Source of the DNA: Vulcanimicrobiota bacterium
GTDB lineage: Bacteria; Vulcanimicrobiota; Vulcanimicrobiia; Eremiobacterales; Eremiobacteraceae
Direction: 5' to 3'
Length of the DNA stretch: 29,287 bases
NCBI GenBank assembly: GCA_019232725.1
Contig: JAFANK010000254.1
Coordinates: 1 to 29,287, forward strand
The notes beneath the pieces are model-generated. The model was not told the DNA's origin and ran no database searches. It saw only the letters and a program-made list of their open reading frames with translations. How positions within the stretch are numbered: position 1 is the stretch's first letter; every line of letters begins with the position of its first letter. The position numbers and the translations under genes were made by a program. Shown one piece after another: positions 7,950 through 15,621 of this stretch.

Positions 7950-7959
7950 AGTGCCGCCT
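7937..7959. repeat. Perfect palindrome (9-bp stem, 5-nt loop) over the ligase stop codon
   Basis: AGGCGGCAC at 7937-7945 and GTGCCGCCT at 7951-7959 are exact inverted repeats around the loop ATAAA, which contains the TAA stop of the ligase gene. No T-run follows, so it is a poor intrinsic terminator. It lies at the only sizeable gap (30 bp) in the chain of overlapping genes between lpxA and the DUF3084 gene. It could be a transcript-processing or attenuation hairpin, or a copy of a dispersed REP-like palindrome. Confidence 0.6.
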
Positions 7960-7979
7960 CTACATCAAGGACCAAATCC

Positions 7980-8537
7980 ATGATCTCAGTGCAACAGTGC
8001 GGCGTGCTGCTCTTGGGAGCCGCAACGCTGTGGGCCTGTGGCGGCCAGGCGCACCCGCAGCCAACCCCAGCGCCATCGCGCTCAGCCGGTCCGCAGGGAC
8101 CCGTCTACCACATCAGCGCACAGGGTACGGGCGGACGCCAAGTGGTCATCACCAACATCGTCGCCGGCGCTCCTGAGTACACGTTGCTTGCAGCGAACGT
8201 GATCTACTCGACCGATCTGCGCAAAGGGAGGTTCAACGATACAACGCTGCACTTCTATAAAGGAAGAAATGCGAGGCTGACGGTAACGGCCCCCACAGCC
8301 GTGGTGGATGAGGTGAGCCACAATGTGATGCTCTCTGGCGGCGTCCACGCGAAGACGGCATCCGGCGTCACGCTCACTTCCGACCGGATGGTGTACGATG
8401 ACAGAACGAGGCTTTTGACCGCCACCGACCACGTCGTGGCCGTCGAGCCGGGAGGGAACATGCTCACCGGCCGCGAGGCGATCGCCGATCTCGATCTGCA
8501 GCAGATACGGCTGTTCGGGGCGCTGCCGCACCCATGA
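7980..8537 (+). CDS. LptC/OstA-like LPS-transport lipoprotein
   Basis: The 185-residue protein begins with a lipoprotein-type signal (hydrophobic 8-18, lipobox LWAC with C20), then a proline-rich linker (27-42) and an LptC/OstA-like beta domain. The repeated strand pattern 'LTVTAPTAVVDEVSHNVML', 'GGVHAKTASGVTLTSDRMVY' and 'LLTATDHVVAV' is typical of the beta-jellyroll proteins that relay LPS across the periplasm. It directly precedes lptB (4-nt overlap), where lptC and lptA sit in Proteobacteria. Only one such protein is encoded here, lipid-anchored rather than with a membrane helix, so it could act as LptC, LptA or both. An AAGGA Shine-Dalgarno lies 8 nt before the ATG at 7980. Family assignment is good; the symbol is withheld because LptC and LptA cannot be told apart. 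Confidence 0.8.
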   Translation: MISVQQCGVLLLGAATLWACGGQAHPQPTPAPSRSAGPQGPVYHISAQGTGGRQVVITNIVAGAPEYTLLAANVIYSTDLRKGRFNDTTLHFYKGRNARLTVTAPTAVVDEVSHNVMLSGGVHAKTASGVTLTSDRMVYDDRTRLLTATDHVVAVEPGGNMLTGREAIADLDLQQIRLFGALPHP

Positions 8538-9301
8538 ATGAGACCGAGCGCACGCGCGCAGCTGCAAAGGTCATCGACGTCCGCGCTCTCACCAAACGCT
8601 ATGGGTCGCGCACCGTGGTGGATGAAGTGAGCCTGAGCGTGCGTGCGGGTGAGGTCGCCGGGCTGCTCGGCCCCAACGGCGCAGGAAAAACCACGACGTT
8701 CTATATGGTCGTCGGCCTCGTCCGGCCAAACGGCGGCCACGTCTTGCTGAGCGCCGATGACGGCAGCGCCACAGACATCACGCACCAGCCGATGCACATC
8801 CGCGCCCGCGAGGGCATCGGTTACCTCGCGCAAGAGACCTCGGTTTTCCGGCGATTGTCGGTGGCGGATAATCTGCGGCTCATCTGGGAGCAGCGCGGTG
8901 TCGACGATCAAGAACAAGAGCGCCGGTTGCCCCTGTTGCTCGAGGAGTTCGGGCTCGAGGCGCTCGCCGGAAGTTTGGCAGAAACGCTGTCCGGCGGTGA
9001 GCGCCGGCGCGTTGAGATCGCGCGCGCCATCGCCACCGATCCATCGTTTTTGCTGCTCGACGAGCCATTCACCGGCATCGACCCGATCGCGGTCGCTGAC
9101 ATCCAAGAGATCATCCGGCTGCTCAAGGCAAAAGGGCTTGGGATTTTGATCACCGACCACGCGGTGCGGGAGACCCTGGCGATCGTCGATCGGGCGTACA
9201 TCCTCAACCGCGGTCGCATCGAAGTCTCCGGCACAGCAGCGGAAGTCGCCGAATCGCCGGTCGCGCGACAGTTCTACCTGGGAGAGAGCTTTCGGCTGTG
9301 A
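8534..9301 (+). CDS. lptB: LPS export ABC transporter ATP-binding protein LptB
   Basis: LptB is the ATPase that powers LPS extraction from the inner membrane by the LptB2FG transporter. The 255-residue protein has Walker A GPNGAGKT (46-53), ABC signature LSGGERR (152-158), Walker B LLLDE (173-177) followed by the LptB-typical PFTGIDPIAV, and the switch histidine H209 in ITDHAVRET. The Q-loop lies around YLAQETSVFRRLSV. The C-terminal YLGESF is also characteristic of LptB and separates it from branched-chain amino acid transporter ATPases. The ATG at 8534 overlaps the preceding stop by four bases, and the lptF/G-type permease gene follows with the same overlap. Confidence 0.97.
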   Translation: MNETERTRAAAKVIDVRALTKRYGSRTVVDEVSLSVRAGEVAGLLGPNGAGKTTTFYMVVGLVRPNGGHVLLSADDGSATDITHQPMHIRAREGIGYLAQETSVFRRLSVADNLRLIWEQRGVDDQEQERRLPLLLEEFGLEALAGSLAETLSGGERRRVEIARAIATDPSFLLLDEPFTGIDPIAVADIQEIIRLLKAKGLGILITDHAVRETLAIVDRAYILNRGRIEVSGTAAEVAESPVARQFYLGESFRL

Positions 9302-10380
9302 AGATCCTCGACCGGTACATGGTCACGGCGCTTGGTGGCCCATTCCTCTTCGGCTTGGCCGCATTCACATTGCTGTTCGTCGCCGGCGAATTGCTCAACA
9401 TCGCCCGCCTGGTCTCCGAAGAGCACGCGAGCCTGATCGCGGCCGCGAAGTATTTCATCTACACACTGCCCGGAACGCTCGTGCTCACATTTCCGATGTC
9501 CATGCTGTTGGCAGTGCTCTTGGCCATGTCTCGGCTCTCAGGCGATTCAGAGATCACAGCGATGCGCGCAGGTGGCGTGAGCCTGTATCGGATCGCAGCG
9601 CCGCTCGTCGCCGTCGGCGCTGCTGCGTCACTTGTGGGGCTCGGGTTTCAGGAGCTCATCGTGCCGACCGCAAGCGCGAAAGCTGCGGACATCCTGCGCA
9701 GCGAGATCCAGTCGGGCGGCACGAACATCCTTTCCAATCAGATGGTCAACACGGTGTTGCCCAACGGCGACCGTCAGCTGACCATGGCCCAGGGCTTCGA
9801 TCCGCACAGCGACGAATTGCAGAACACGACCATAGAAGTTTTCCGGGGTACGACGCCGATGTCGCTGCTCTTCGCACCGCGGGGCGCCTACCACGGCGAT
9901 ACGTGGAAGTTCTACGACGCCACGGAATTTGTGCTGACTCCCTGTTGCGAGCGCATCGACAATCCTGAGCTCGCCATCGACATCGGCGCGGATCCGACAC
10001 AACTCGTCGACTTGCAGCGCGCGCCGGAGGACATGAGCCGTTCGGAAATCCGTCGTCTGCTGCGCAGCGGCGTGAAGACGACCGACGCCGGCCGCTACGC
10101 CCGGCTGCTCGTCACCTATCACAGCAAACTGGCGCGTCCGTGGGCGAGTCTCGTGTTCACGCTGCTCGCGATCCCGCTCGGCATCCGGCCGCAGCGTTCA
10201 TCGTCGGGGGCGGGCTTTGGGATCAGCATCGCCATCGTGTTCGCATTCTACGTCGCGACCACCATGTGCCTCGCGATCGGGCAGTCGTTCCCGGCGACGA
10301 GCCTCGCCATGGCGTGGCTGCCGAACGTGGTCTTCAGTGCAGCCGGCGTCTGGATGTTGCGTCAGGCGGCACAAGTATGA
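9298..10380 (+). CDS. LptF/LptG-family permease of the LPS exporter
   Basis: The 360-residue protein matches the YjgP/YjgQ (LptF/LptG) family: three N-terminal membrane segments (about 15-35, 53-78, 98-122) containing MSRLSGDSEITAMRAGGVS, the conserved cytoplasmic coupling region that docks onto LptB, then a periplasmic beta-jellyroll domain (about 130-265) and further membrane segments at the C-terminus. Proteobacteria have two paralogues as a heterodimer; only one is in this locus, so it may act as a homodimer as proposed for cyanobacteria, or its partner is elsewhere. The start is a GTG at 9298 overlapping the lptB stop by four bases. LptF and LptG cannot be told apart here. Confidence 0.93.
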   Translation: MKILDRYMVTALGGPFLFGLAAFTLLFVAGELLNIARLVSEEHASLIAAAKYFIYTLPGTLVLTFPMSMLLAVLLAMSRLSGDSEITAMRAGGVSLYRIAAPLVAVGAAASLVGLGFQELIVPTASAKAADILRSEIQSGGTNILSNQMVNTVLPNGDRQLTMAQGFDPHSDELQNTTIEVFRGTTPMSLLFAPRGAYHGDTWKFYDATEFVLTPCCERIDNPELAIDIGADPTQLVDLQRAPEDMSRSEIRRLLRSGVKTTDAGRYARLLVTYHSKLARPWASLVFTLLAIPLGIRPQRSSSGAGFGISIAIVFAFYVATTMCLAIGQSFPATSLAMAWLPNVVFSAAGVWMLRQAAQV

Positions 10381-11297
10381 GCATCGCGGCTGCCCTCGTG
10401 CTTGACGTTCGCGGCGTCTTGACGATCGGTATGATGGTGCTGGTCGCAGGCGTCATCGCCTATATCGGCGACCGGGTCGGCCACGTCGTTGGCCGCCGCC
10501 GCATGACGTTGTTCGGTTTGCGGCCCCGGTACACGAGCACGATCTTCGCCGTCGGTTTCGGTATGCTCATCGCGTTGCTGGTCATCGCCGTCGTCTCGCT
10601 CGTCTCGCAAGAGGCGCGGCAGGCGCTGTTCTCCATCAACCGTCTCAACGAACAGATCAACACGCTGACCGCGGAACGTGACGCGCTGCTCCAAGACCCC
10701 GTCGTGTTGCGCGCGGGCGAACCGCTGACGCCGGCGTTCATCGTCCGATCAACCGACTCAGCGCCGGAGATCGAGAAGCGGTTGGCGCTGCTGTTCCAAG
10801 GCGTGGCCAATCTCTCACGCAACTATCCCGTGCTGCCTTATCGAACGAGCGCCAACAGCGCCGAGGCACGCGCGAAAATCGAGCAGACCGCGCGCTATAT
10901 CAAGTCGCTCGATCCGGTCTCAGCGATCGTTGTGCCGGTGGCCGGCGAGAATATCTTCCGAGGTGGCCCGTGGAAGTTCTCGTTGAACGTCTACAAGAAT
11001 GCATTGCTCTATCGCCGCGGCGAGATTATCGCGTCGGTCATGGTCCGCAACGGCAAAGATCTGAGCGGAGACCAGGCTGCGCTCTTCAGCCTTAATACGG
11101 CGATCAGCCGCAGCGCGGTGGATCATGGCATGCCGCCGATGCTGGCCGACAATCCGACGACACCACCGGATGTCTTCAATCGTGCGGTCGAGCGTCTCAC
11201 CGCGACGAGTGGCCCCGCGATCGTCAATGCCGTGGCGGCCAACGATATCTACGCGCAAGGGCCGCTGGCGACGGAACTCACCGTGGCTGCACGGTAG
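10377..11297 (+). CDS. DUF3084 inner-membrane protein
   Basis: From the ATG at 10377, overlapping the permease stop by four bases, the protein has 306 residues. It has two membrane segments (about 13-32 and 53-77) flanking a basic loop with GDRVGHVVGRRRMTLFGLRP (31-50), which is the hallmark of DUF3084, then a short coiled-coil (about 85-106) and a large extracytoplasmic alpha/beta domain. DUF3084 proteins are known mainly from cyanobacteria and related lineages and have no established function. Position at the end of the Lpt genes suggests an envelope role, perhaps linked to LPS export. The frame is open further upstream to 10140, but that part is a shadow of the permease gene. Confidence 0.9.
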   Translation: MSIAAALVLDVRGVLTIGMMVLVAGVIAYIGDRVGHVVGRRRMTLFGLRPRYTSTIFAVGFGMLIALLVIAVVSLVSQEARQALFSINRLNEQINTLTAERDALLQDPVVLRAGEPLTPAFIVRSTDSAPEIEKRLALLFQGVANLSRNYPVLPYRTSANSAEARAKIEQTARYIKSLDPVSAIVVPVAGENIFRGGPWKFSLNVYKNALLYRRGEIIASVMVRNGKDLSGDQAALFSLNTAISRSAVDHGMPPMLADNPTTPPDVFNRAVERLTATSGPAIVNAVAANDIYAQGPLATELTVAAR

Positions 11298-11308
11298 CGG
11301 CGTGCGCC

Positions 11309-11737
11309 GTGAGCGACGGAAGATACGTGGGCATCGATCCAGGGACGTCGAAATGCGGCTATGCTGTGCTGTCAAGCGCCGGCGAACGTCTAGCACTTGA
11401 GGTGATCCTGGCCGAGCAGTTGTTGGCAAGAGTGGCAGTAGACGTGGCCGCAGGGGTGCGAGTGGTGTGCGTCGGCGACGCAACGCGGTCGCGCGATGTG
11501 CTGACGCGGCTGCGCGCGCAGTGGCCCGAGCTGCGGATCGAGCTCGTCGACGAGCGCAATACCAGTCTGCAAGCGCGCCGCCGGTATTATCAAGATCATC
11601 CGCCCCGGGGGATATTGCGCTTTGTGCCGCGAGGCTTGCTCGTGCCTAAGACGGCACTGGACGGCTACGCCGCACTGCTCATCATCGAACGTTTTCTCAG
11701 CGTGCGAGGCCAAGAAGAGCGGGATCCCAGCGCCTGA
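11309..11737 (+). CDS. YqgF/RuvX-like RNase H-fold nuclease
   Basis: The 142-residue protein has the YqgF-type RNase H fold: VGIDPGTSKCGYAVL near the N-terminus with D10, a central VDERNTSLQAR with D81-E82-R83, and a late acidic residue D118 in TALDGYAALLIIERFL. YqgF/RuvX proteins process the 5' end of pre-16S rRNA in E. coli. This one is the shorter, divergent form with PPRGILRFVPRGLLVP that I recognise next to DUF3084 genes in cyanobacteria, so it is probably a paralogue and not necessarily the rRNA-processing enzyme. The start is a GTG at 11309, 11 bp after the DUF3084 gene. It appears to close the LPS operon. Confidence 0.82.
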   Translation: MSDGRYVGIDPGTSKCGYAVLSSAGERLALEVILAEQLLARVAVDVAAGVRVVCVGDATRSRDVLTRLRAQWPELRIELVDERNTSLQARRRYYQDHPPRGILRFVPRGLLVPKTALDGYAALLIIERFLSVRGQEERDPSA

Positions 11738-11872
11738 GGCGCCGTGAACACACGGTCCAAAGGGGAGCTGGTCGGGACCTGCCGAAGTCACTCAACGGGG
11801 CGTCCGCATGACGGAACGCCGTGTTCAAATGCCACTGAGCGCACAGCCCAGCGTGCGAACATAAGGTATCAT
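11738..11872 (+). promoter_or_regulatory. Intergenic region before the outer-membrane protein gene
   Basis: This 135-bp gap separates the end of the LPS operon from the next gene and probably holds its promoter, though no clear -35/-10 pair can be named. A bulged hairpin, GGCGTCCG-CATGA-CGGAACGCC, lies near 11800-11822, and TGAACAC (11745-11751) pairs with GTGTTCA (11821-11827). No T-run follows, so neither is a convincing terminator. An AAGG sits six bases before the ATG at 11873. Confidence 0.35.
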
Positions 11873-13183
11873 ATGTCTATGGAGGGCCTTCGTCTGCGGC
11901 AGCACATCAGCAGCGCGCTCGGTGCACTGCTCGGTGTGATTGCAGTGTGCCTCGCCGCGCCTGCCAGCGCAACGCCCGTCGCGGCCCTTATCGCGCCGCT
12001 GACGTCTTCGACGCAGGCTGCTGCAGGCATGGACGCAAGCGGCGTGCAGATCTCGCGCGTCTTCGAGGCTCCCGCCGACAACGACATCGTCAGCTTTTCA
12101 AAGGCAGCGTCTGACGCGACGTCCGTGAGCAGTTCTGTCTTCGGCTTTTCCATGGCCTTGCCGCTACCGGCGGTCGACCAAGCCACGACGCACGTCTTCG
12201 GTTTCTCGAGCGCTTCCCAGACGCCAACCACGCCCTGGAGCCCGACCGCCGGCTCCCAAACGCTCGGCATGCAGCTCGATCTCGCGGGCGGCGCCCAGGC
12301 GACCTTCAGCATGCAAAACGACGCGGGATCGTTGGGTGCGTTTTCCGCTCCGAGCCAGCAGCCTGCAGTTTTCGCGTTCTTTAACTTCCCCGAAAAGAGC
12401 ACCGGCCTCGATCTTCGACCGTTCGGCCCGGCCGACGCGGCGACAGCTCCGGCGCTGACGGCACCTGCCACCACCGCGAACGTGCTTTCGTCGCCGTTGA
12501 TCGGTGCGTTGTCGGCGCAAGGACCGTTCTGGTATAACGAGTCGTCGACGCCGACGAAGGGTACGTCACTTTCACTAACGCTGCCGTTCCACTTGGCGCG
12601 GATCCCCGTCAAGGTGCATCTCGGAGAGCAATCCCTCACTGACGTGCCGACAAGCTCGTTGGCGACGCAGATCCTGGGTCCGGCGTTCGCCTCGTCAGCG
12701 ATGCAGTACAACGCGGTCACGGGTGGCGTCAGCGTTGCGCTGCCGGTGCTCAGCCGGCGCGCAACCGTGAGCCTTGATGGACTGTACGAGACGCTGCAAG
12801 GCAGTCAGGCGCCGTTTAACCTCGTTCCCTACGCGATGCAAGCCGGTGGATCGTCCACTTCGCCAGGAGCAGTGATCTTCACGCCGGCGAATGGGCTGCA
12901 GAATTACGCCGGTGCGGCGTCGGTCGCGTTGCCCGTGACCCCACGGTTGACCGTCAAGGGCACCTTCTCCGAGCAGGTCTCGGGGAACGTCGCGCTCGAC
13001 GCCCTGACGCAGACGCTGACCCAGCACCAAACCGGCTATAGCGGCGGCGTCGCCTACAACTTCCCGAAGACGAATTCATCGATCGAATTCTTCTCCAACC
13101 GCAGCGTTTCCACGGACGAGAACCTGCCGAACTACAACATGACGCAGAGCAGCCAGAACCTGTACTTCAGCGTCAAGTTCTAA
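11873..13183 (+). CDS. Predicted outer-membrane beta-barrel protein, family unknown
   Basis: From the ATG at 11873 the protein has 436 residues. It begins with a signal peptide (positively charged start, hydrophobic 15-28, PASA cleavage near residue 34). The first half is rich in Ser, Thr and Ala and looks poorly structured. The second half shows repeated amphipathic strands such as SLSLTLPFHLARIPVKVHL, GGVSVALPVLSRRATVSL and ASVALPVTPRLTVKGTF, and the chain ends in NLYFSVKF. A terminal phenylalanine with alternating hydrophobic residues is the recognition signal for BAM-dependent outer-membrane barrels. I do not recognise the family. The frame is open back to 11744, but that part lacks sense and precedes the signal peptide. 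An S-layer-anchor or porin-like role is possible but unsupported. Confidence 0.75.
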   Translation: MSMEGLRLRQHISSALGALLGVIAVCLAAPASATPVAALIAPLTSSTQAAAGMDASGVQISRVFEAPADNDIVSFSKAASDATSVSSSVFGFSMALPLPAVDQATTHVFGFSSASQTPTTPWSPTAGSQTLGMQLDLAGGAQATFSMQNDAGSLGAFSAPSQQPAVFAFFNFPEKSTGLDLRPFGPADAATAPALTAPATTANVLSSPLIGALSAQGPFWYNESSTPTKGTSLSLTLPFHLARIPVKVHLGEQSLTDVPTSSLATQILGPAFASSAMQYNAVTGGVSVALPVLSRRATVSLDGLYETLQGSQAPFNLVPYAMQAGGSSTSPGAVIFTPANGLQNYAGAASVALPVTPRLTVKGTFSEQVSGNVALDALTQTLTQHQTGYSGGVAYNFPKTNSSIEFFSNRSVSTDENLPNYNMTQSSQNLYFSVKF

Positions 13184-13229
13184 CCCGAGCGCTCGCACGA
13201 ACATCCCTCGCGCCGCACCCGTCATCGTC

Positions 13230-13964
13230 GTGGTGCTCCTCGTCGCGGCTATCGCTGTGTGCTGGCGGCCGCTTCTTGCATGGTGGGCGGACGATGCGGG
13301 GAATCGAGCGCTCGCGCGCGGGCAGATGACCGGCGCGCTTGCGTGGTTTGCGCAATCCTTAGGCCTAGAGCCCGGCTGGCGGATGGCGCATGAGGATCGT
13401 GGGCGAGCGCTCTTGGCGCGTGATCCGCGATCGGCCCTCGTCGAATTCGACTATGCCGCTTGCGGTGCGCCTTGCGATGCAGAAGCCGGAGATGCGCTCG
13501 TCGGCATGGGCAGGCCGGATGAAGCCGTCGATCGTTACGTGCGTGCGCATGCGGCCGAGCGGGTGTTCGCAGCGGCGCGCGATCTCGCACGAGCGGGGCG
13601 CTACGATGCCGCTTTGCGTCTCGTGCACGGACTGATCGCCCAGCTCCATGACGATTTTCTCGAGCGCTCCGACCTTGCCGCATCGTTCGCCACGCTTGGC
13701 TTGCTAGAGCTCGATGCTGCCGCGACCAAGCCGCGACAAGCGAGGGCGTTGCGGTCACAGGCGATCGCGGATTACGCGACGGCGTCGCGGCTCTCGCCGT
13801 TCAACGAGGGTTACCTGCTCTCGCTCGCATCCGCGCAGATGCAGTTCGGCGACCGGCGAGCTGCGCGCACGGCATACGAAAAAGTGCTCGAGCTGCATCC
13901 CCATGAGCCCAACGCGGAGACGGCGTTGCATTCCTCGATGGGCGCCGGCGGGTCAGATCAATAA
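13230..13964 (+). CDS. Membrane-anchored TPR-repeat protein
   Basis: A 244-residue protein with one N-terminal hydrophobic segment (about 1-20, LLVAAIAVCWRPLLAWW) followed by helical tetratricopeptide-like repeats, clearest at the start (AGNRALARGQMTGALAWFAQ) and end (ADYATASRLSPFNEGYLLSL, then FGDRRAARTAYEKVLELHPH). TPRs usually mediate protein contacts, here likely on the periplasmic side. A middle portion (about 60-110) also has TPR spacing but weaker consensus. The start is a GTG at 13230, with a second GTG directly after it; no good ribosome site is visible and the gene follows the beta-barrel gene by 46 bp. A glycosyltransferase gene follows closely, so a role in polysaccharide assembly is possible. 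Confidence 0.75.
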   Translation: MVLLVAAIAVCWRPLLAWWADDAGNRALARGQMTGALAWFAQSLGLEPGWRMAHEDRGRALLARDPRSALVEFDYAACGAPCDAEAGDALVGMGRPDEAVDRYVRAHAAERVFAAARDLARAGRYDAALRLVHGLIAQLHDDFLERSDLAASFATLGLLELDAAATKPRQARALRSQAIADYATASRLSPFNEGYLLSLASAQMQFGDRRAARTAYEKVLELHPHEPNAETALHSSMGAGGSDQ

Positions 13965-13990
13965 GCTCGATAAAACGGCTGCGCGTCGCC

Positions 13991-15010
13991 GTGGAGACCC
14001 AATTCGCGCGCGGCACACCAACCGGGCTTGGCGTCTACGCAAAGGCGCTCACCCACGCGCTTGCAGGACGGTCTGATGTCGAAGTAGTCGAACTGCATGA
14101 TCCCCGCTTTGACGTGTGGCGATTTGATCGCCGCGTGTACTGGGATCAGATCCGGGCTCCGCAGCTGGCTGCAGCTGCGCAGGTGCAGGTGGTCCATTTC
14201 ACCGGCGGCACGCTGCCCTTGCGGCCCCCGCATCCGTGCGTGCTGACCGTGCATGACATGGCGTGGCTCCGCGGCGCCGTGCAAGGGAGATCCTACTCGC
14301 GGATGTATTTCGGCGCGTTGCAGCGGCGTCTCGTGCGGCATGCCGATGCGATCGCCACCGACACGGCGGTCGTACGCGATGAGATCCTTTCGCTGTTGCA
14401 GCTTCCGCAGACACAGGTGTCCGTGTGCGGCTGCGGTGTCGACGGCGCATGGTTTGGCCTTGTGCGCCGCGTGGCCGAGCCGCCGTATCTGCTCTACGTC
14501 GGCACCGTGGAAGAGCGCAAAGATCTCATCACGGCCGTCCGCGCGCTGGCGCAATTGCCCGACGTGCGGCTTGTGAGCGCTGGACCGCAGACAGGATACG
14601 CAGCTCGCGTGCGCGCGGCAGCCGAGTCAGCAGGTGTCGGCGAACGCGTGACGCTCCAAGGCTTCGTCGATGAGGCGACGCTGCGTGCGCTCTATAGCAG
14701 TGCAATCGCGCTTATCTTTCCGTCGCGTTATGAGGGTTTTGGTCTGCCCGCCTTGCAGGCGCTGGCCGCAGGCTTGCCAGTAGTCGCCTCAGACCTGCCG
14801 GTGCTCCGTGAAGTGCTTGGCGATTGGGCGCTCTTCGCGCCCCCGGGTGACGCACGTGCATTCGCGCAATGCGTGCGCTCCATCATGGAAGGTGGCCCGA
14901 GAATAGAAAAACAGACGATGGGTGGGCGCGTACATGCCGAGCGGATGCAGTGGCCCGAGGTTGCCGATCGCCTCGTGCAGCTCTATCGCTCCGTCACAGA
15001 GCCGTCCTAG
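13991..15010 (+). CDS. GT4-family glycosyltransferase
   Basis: The 339-residue protein is a GT-B retaining glycosyltransferase of family 4: an N-terminal acceptor domain with FARGTPTGLGVYAKAL (5-20) and VLTVHDMAWL, then the donor-binding domain with LLYVGTVEERKDL (167-179), SAGPQTG, VTLQGFVDEATLRALYSSA and PSRYEGFGLPALQALAAG. The EX7E motif reads E248...Q256, so the second glutamate is glutamine. The sequence resembles mannosyltransferases of surface polysaccharide loci, but the sugar is not predictable. The GTG at 13991 cuts off the first strand (LRVAV); a CTG at 13979 would restore a start of the type MRVAVETQ, so the true N-terminus is uncertain. A strong terminator follows. Confidence 0.9.
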   Translation: METQFARGTPTGLGVYAKALTHALAGRSDVEVVELHDPRFDVWRFDRRVYWDQIRAPQLAAAAQVQVVHFTGGTLPLRPPHPCVLTVHDMAWLRGAVQGRSYSRMYFGALQRRLVRHADAIATDTAVVRDEILSLLQLPQTQVSVCGCGVDGAWFGLVRRVAEPPYLLYVGTVEERKDLITAVRALAQLPDVRLVSAGPQTGYAARVRAAAESAGVGERVTLQGFVDEATLRALYSSAIALIFPSRYEGFGLPALQALAAGLPVVASDLPVLREVLGDWALFAPPGDARAFAQCVRSIMEGGPRIEKQTMGGRVHAERMQWPEVADRLVQLYRSVTEPS

Positions 15011-15049
15011 AAAAAGGAGCGCCGTTCATCGTCGATGACCGGCGCTTTT
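15011..15049. terminator. Bidirectional intrinsic terminator
   Basis: AGCGCCG (15018-15024) pairs with CGGCGCT (15040-15046); inside it, TCATCG and CGATGA pair as well, giving a long stem. A TTTT run follows on the plus strand and AAAAA precedes it, giving TTTTT after the stem on the minus strand. It starts directly after the glycosyltransferase stop and faces the convergent gene ending at 15078, so it probably serves both. Confidence 0.85.
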
Positions 15050-15077
15050 GTGCAGATCCAGGGTTCGGGCCGACCGC

Positions 15078-15455
15078 CTAGCGCAACACCACGATCTTGT
15101 TCGCCACGAAGGTGGCACCCGACCAATAACCATCCACGTGGACGATCATGCTTGGGGTGAGCGTGATGCCGACCGGCTTGATGATCGTGCCGTCGTGCAA
15201 TGCGACCGGATAGAAGTCGTCGTGGATGCGAATGGTCATGTGGTACGGCACGAAGCCTGTCACGACACCTTGCAGGTTATACGCACCAGCGTAGCGGTCA
15301 TCGGGGTCATACGACACCACGGCGGGTGCGGGCTCGTAGATGACCGTCGGCGGCGGTCCATACCGGTAGACGTAGATGCGTTCGGCATTGGCGGGCGCAG
15401 CGAAAGCTGCCAGAAGCGCCAGATAGCCGACGAAGACGAACAACTTGCGATGCAT
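15078..15455 (-). CDS. Small secreted protein of unknown function
   Basis: From the ATG at 15455, preceded by a strong AGGAGGG Shine-Dalgarno eight bases upstream, the protein has 125 residues. It has a clear signal peptide (MHRKLFVFVGYLALLAAF, cleavage after ANA near residue 24), a tyrosine- and proline-rich stretch (26-50), and a C-terminal beta-rich domain with GVVTGFVPYHMTIRIHD and MIVHVDGYWSGATFVANKIV. The alternating strand pattern is reminiscent of small OB-like DUF5666-type domains, but I do not claim membership. The frame extends upstream to 15947, which is not coding because the signal peptide and ribosome site are internal to it. It lies divergent from another secreted protein gene. 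Confidence 0.8.
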   Translation of the reverse strand: MHRKLFVFVGYLALLAAFAAPANAERIYVYRYGPPPTVIYEPAPAVVSYDPDDRYAGAYNLQGVVTGFVPYHMTIRIHDDFYPVALHDGTIIKPVGITLTPSMIVHVDGYWSGATFVANKIVVLR

Positions 15456-15621
15456 GACGGAAACCCTCCTCAGTGCGGTCCTCACCCATAGCCTAACCGC
15501 TACAGCCCGTGACCGCATGAAAGGCAGCTTGAGCTCGCGTGAAGCCTCGGTGAGAGATGAGCGGCCAGCGTGCCTGCGGAAATGCCCGACATCGCCACCA
15601 CAAGAGACGATGGAGGTATGC
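15456..15621. promoter_or_regulatory. Divergent intergenic region between two secreted-protein genes
   Basis: This 166-bp region must hold promoters for both flanking genes. Strong ribosome sites are visible at each edge (AGGAGGG on the minus strand at 15464-15470, GGAGG on the plus strand at 15612-15616). I see no confident -35/-10 pair, operator or RNA structure. Confidence 0.4.

Noticed and set aside
11744..11872. 43-residue N-terminal extension of the beta-barrel protein
   Set aside because: It would bury the signal peptide inside the protein; an AAGG ribosome site sits directly before the ATG at 11873.
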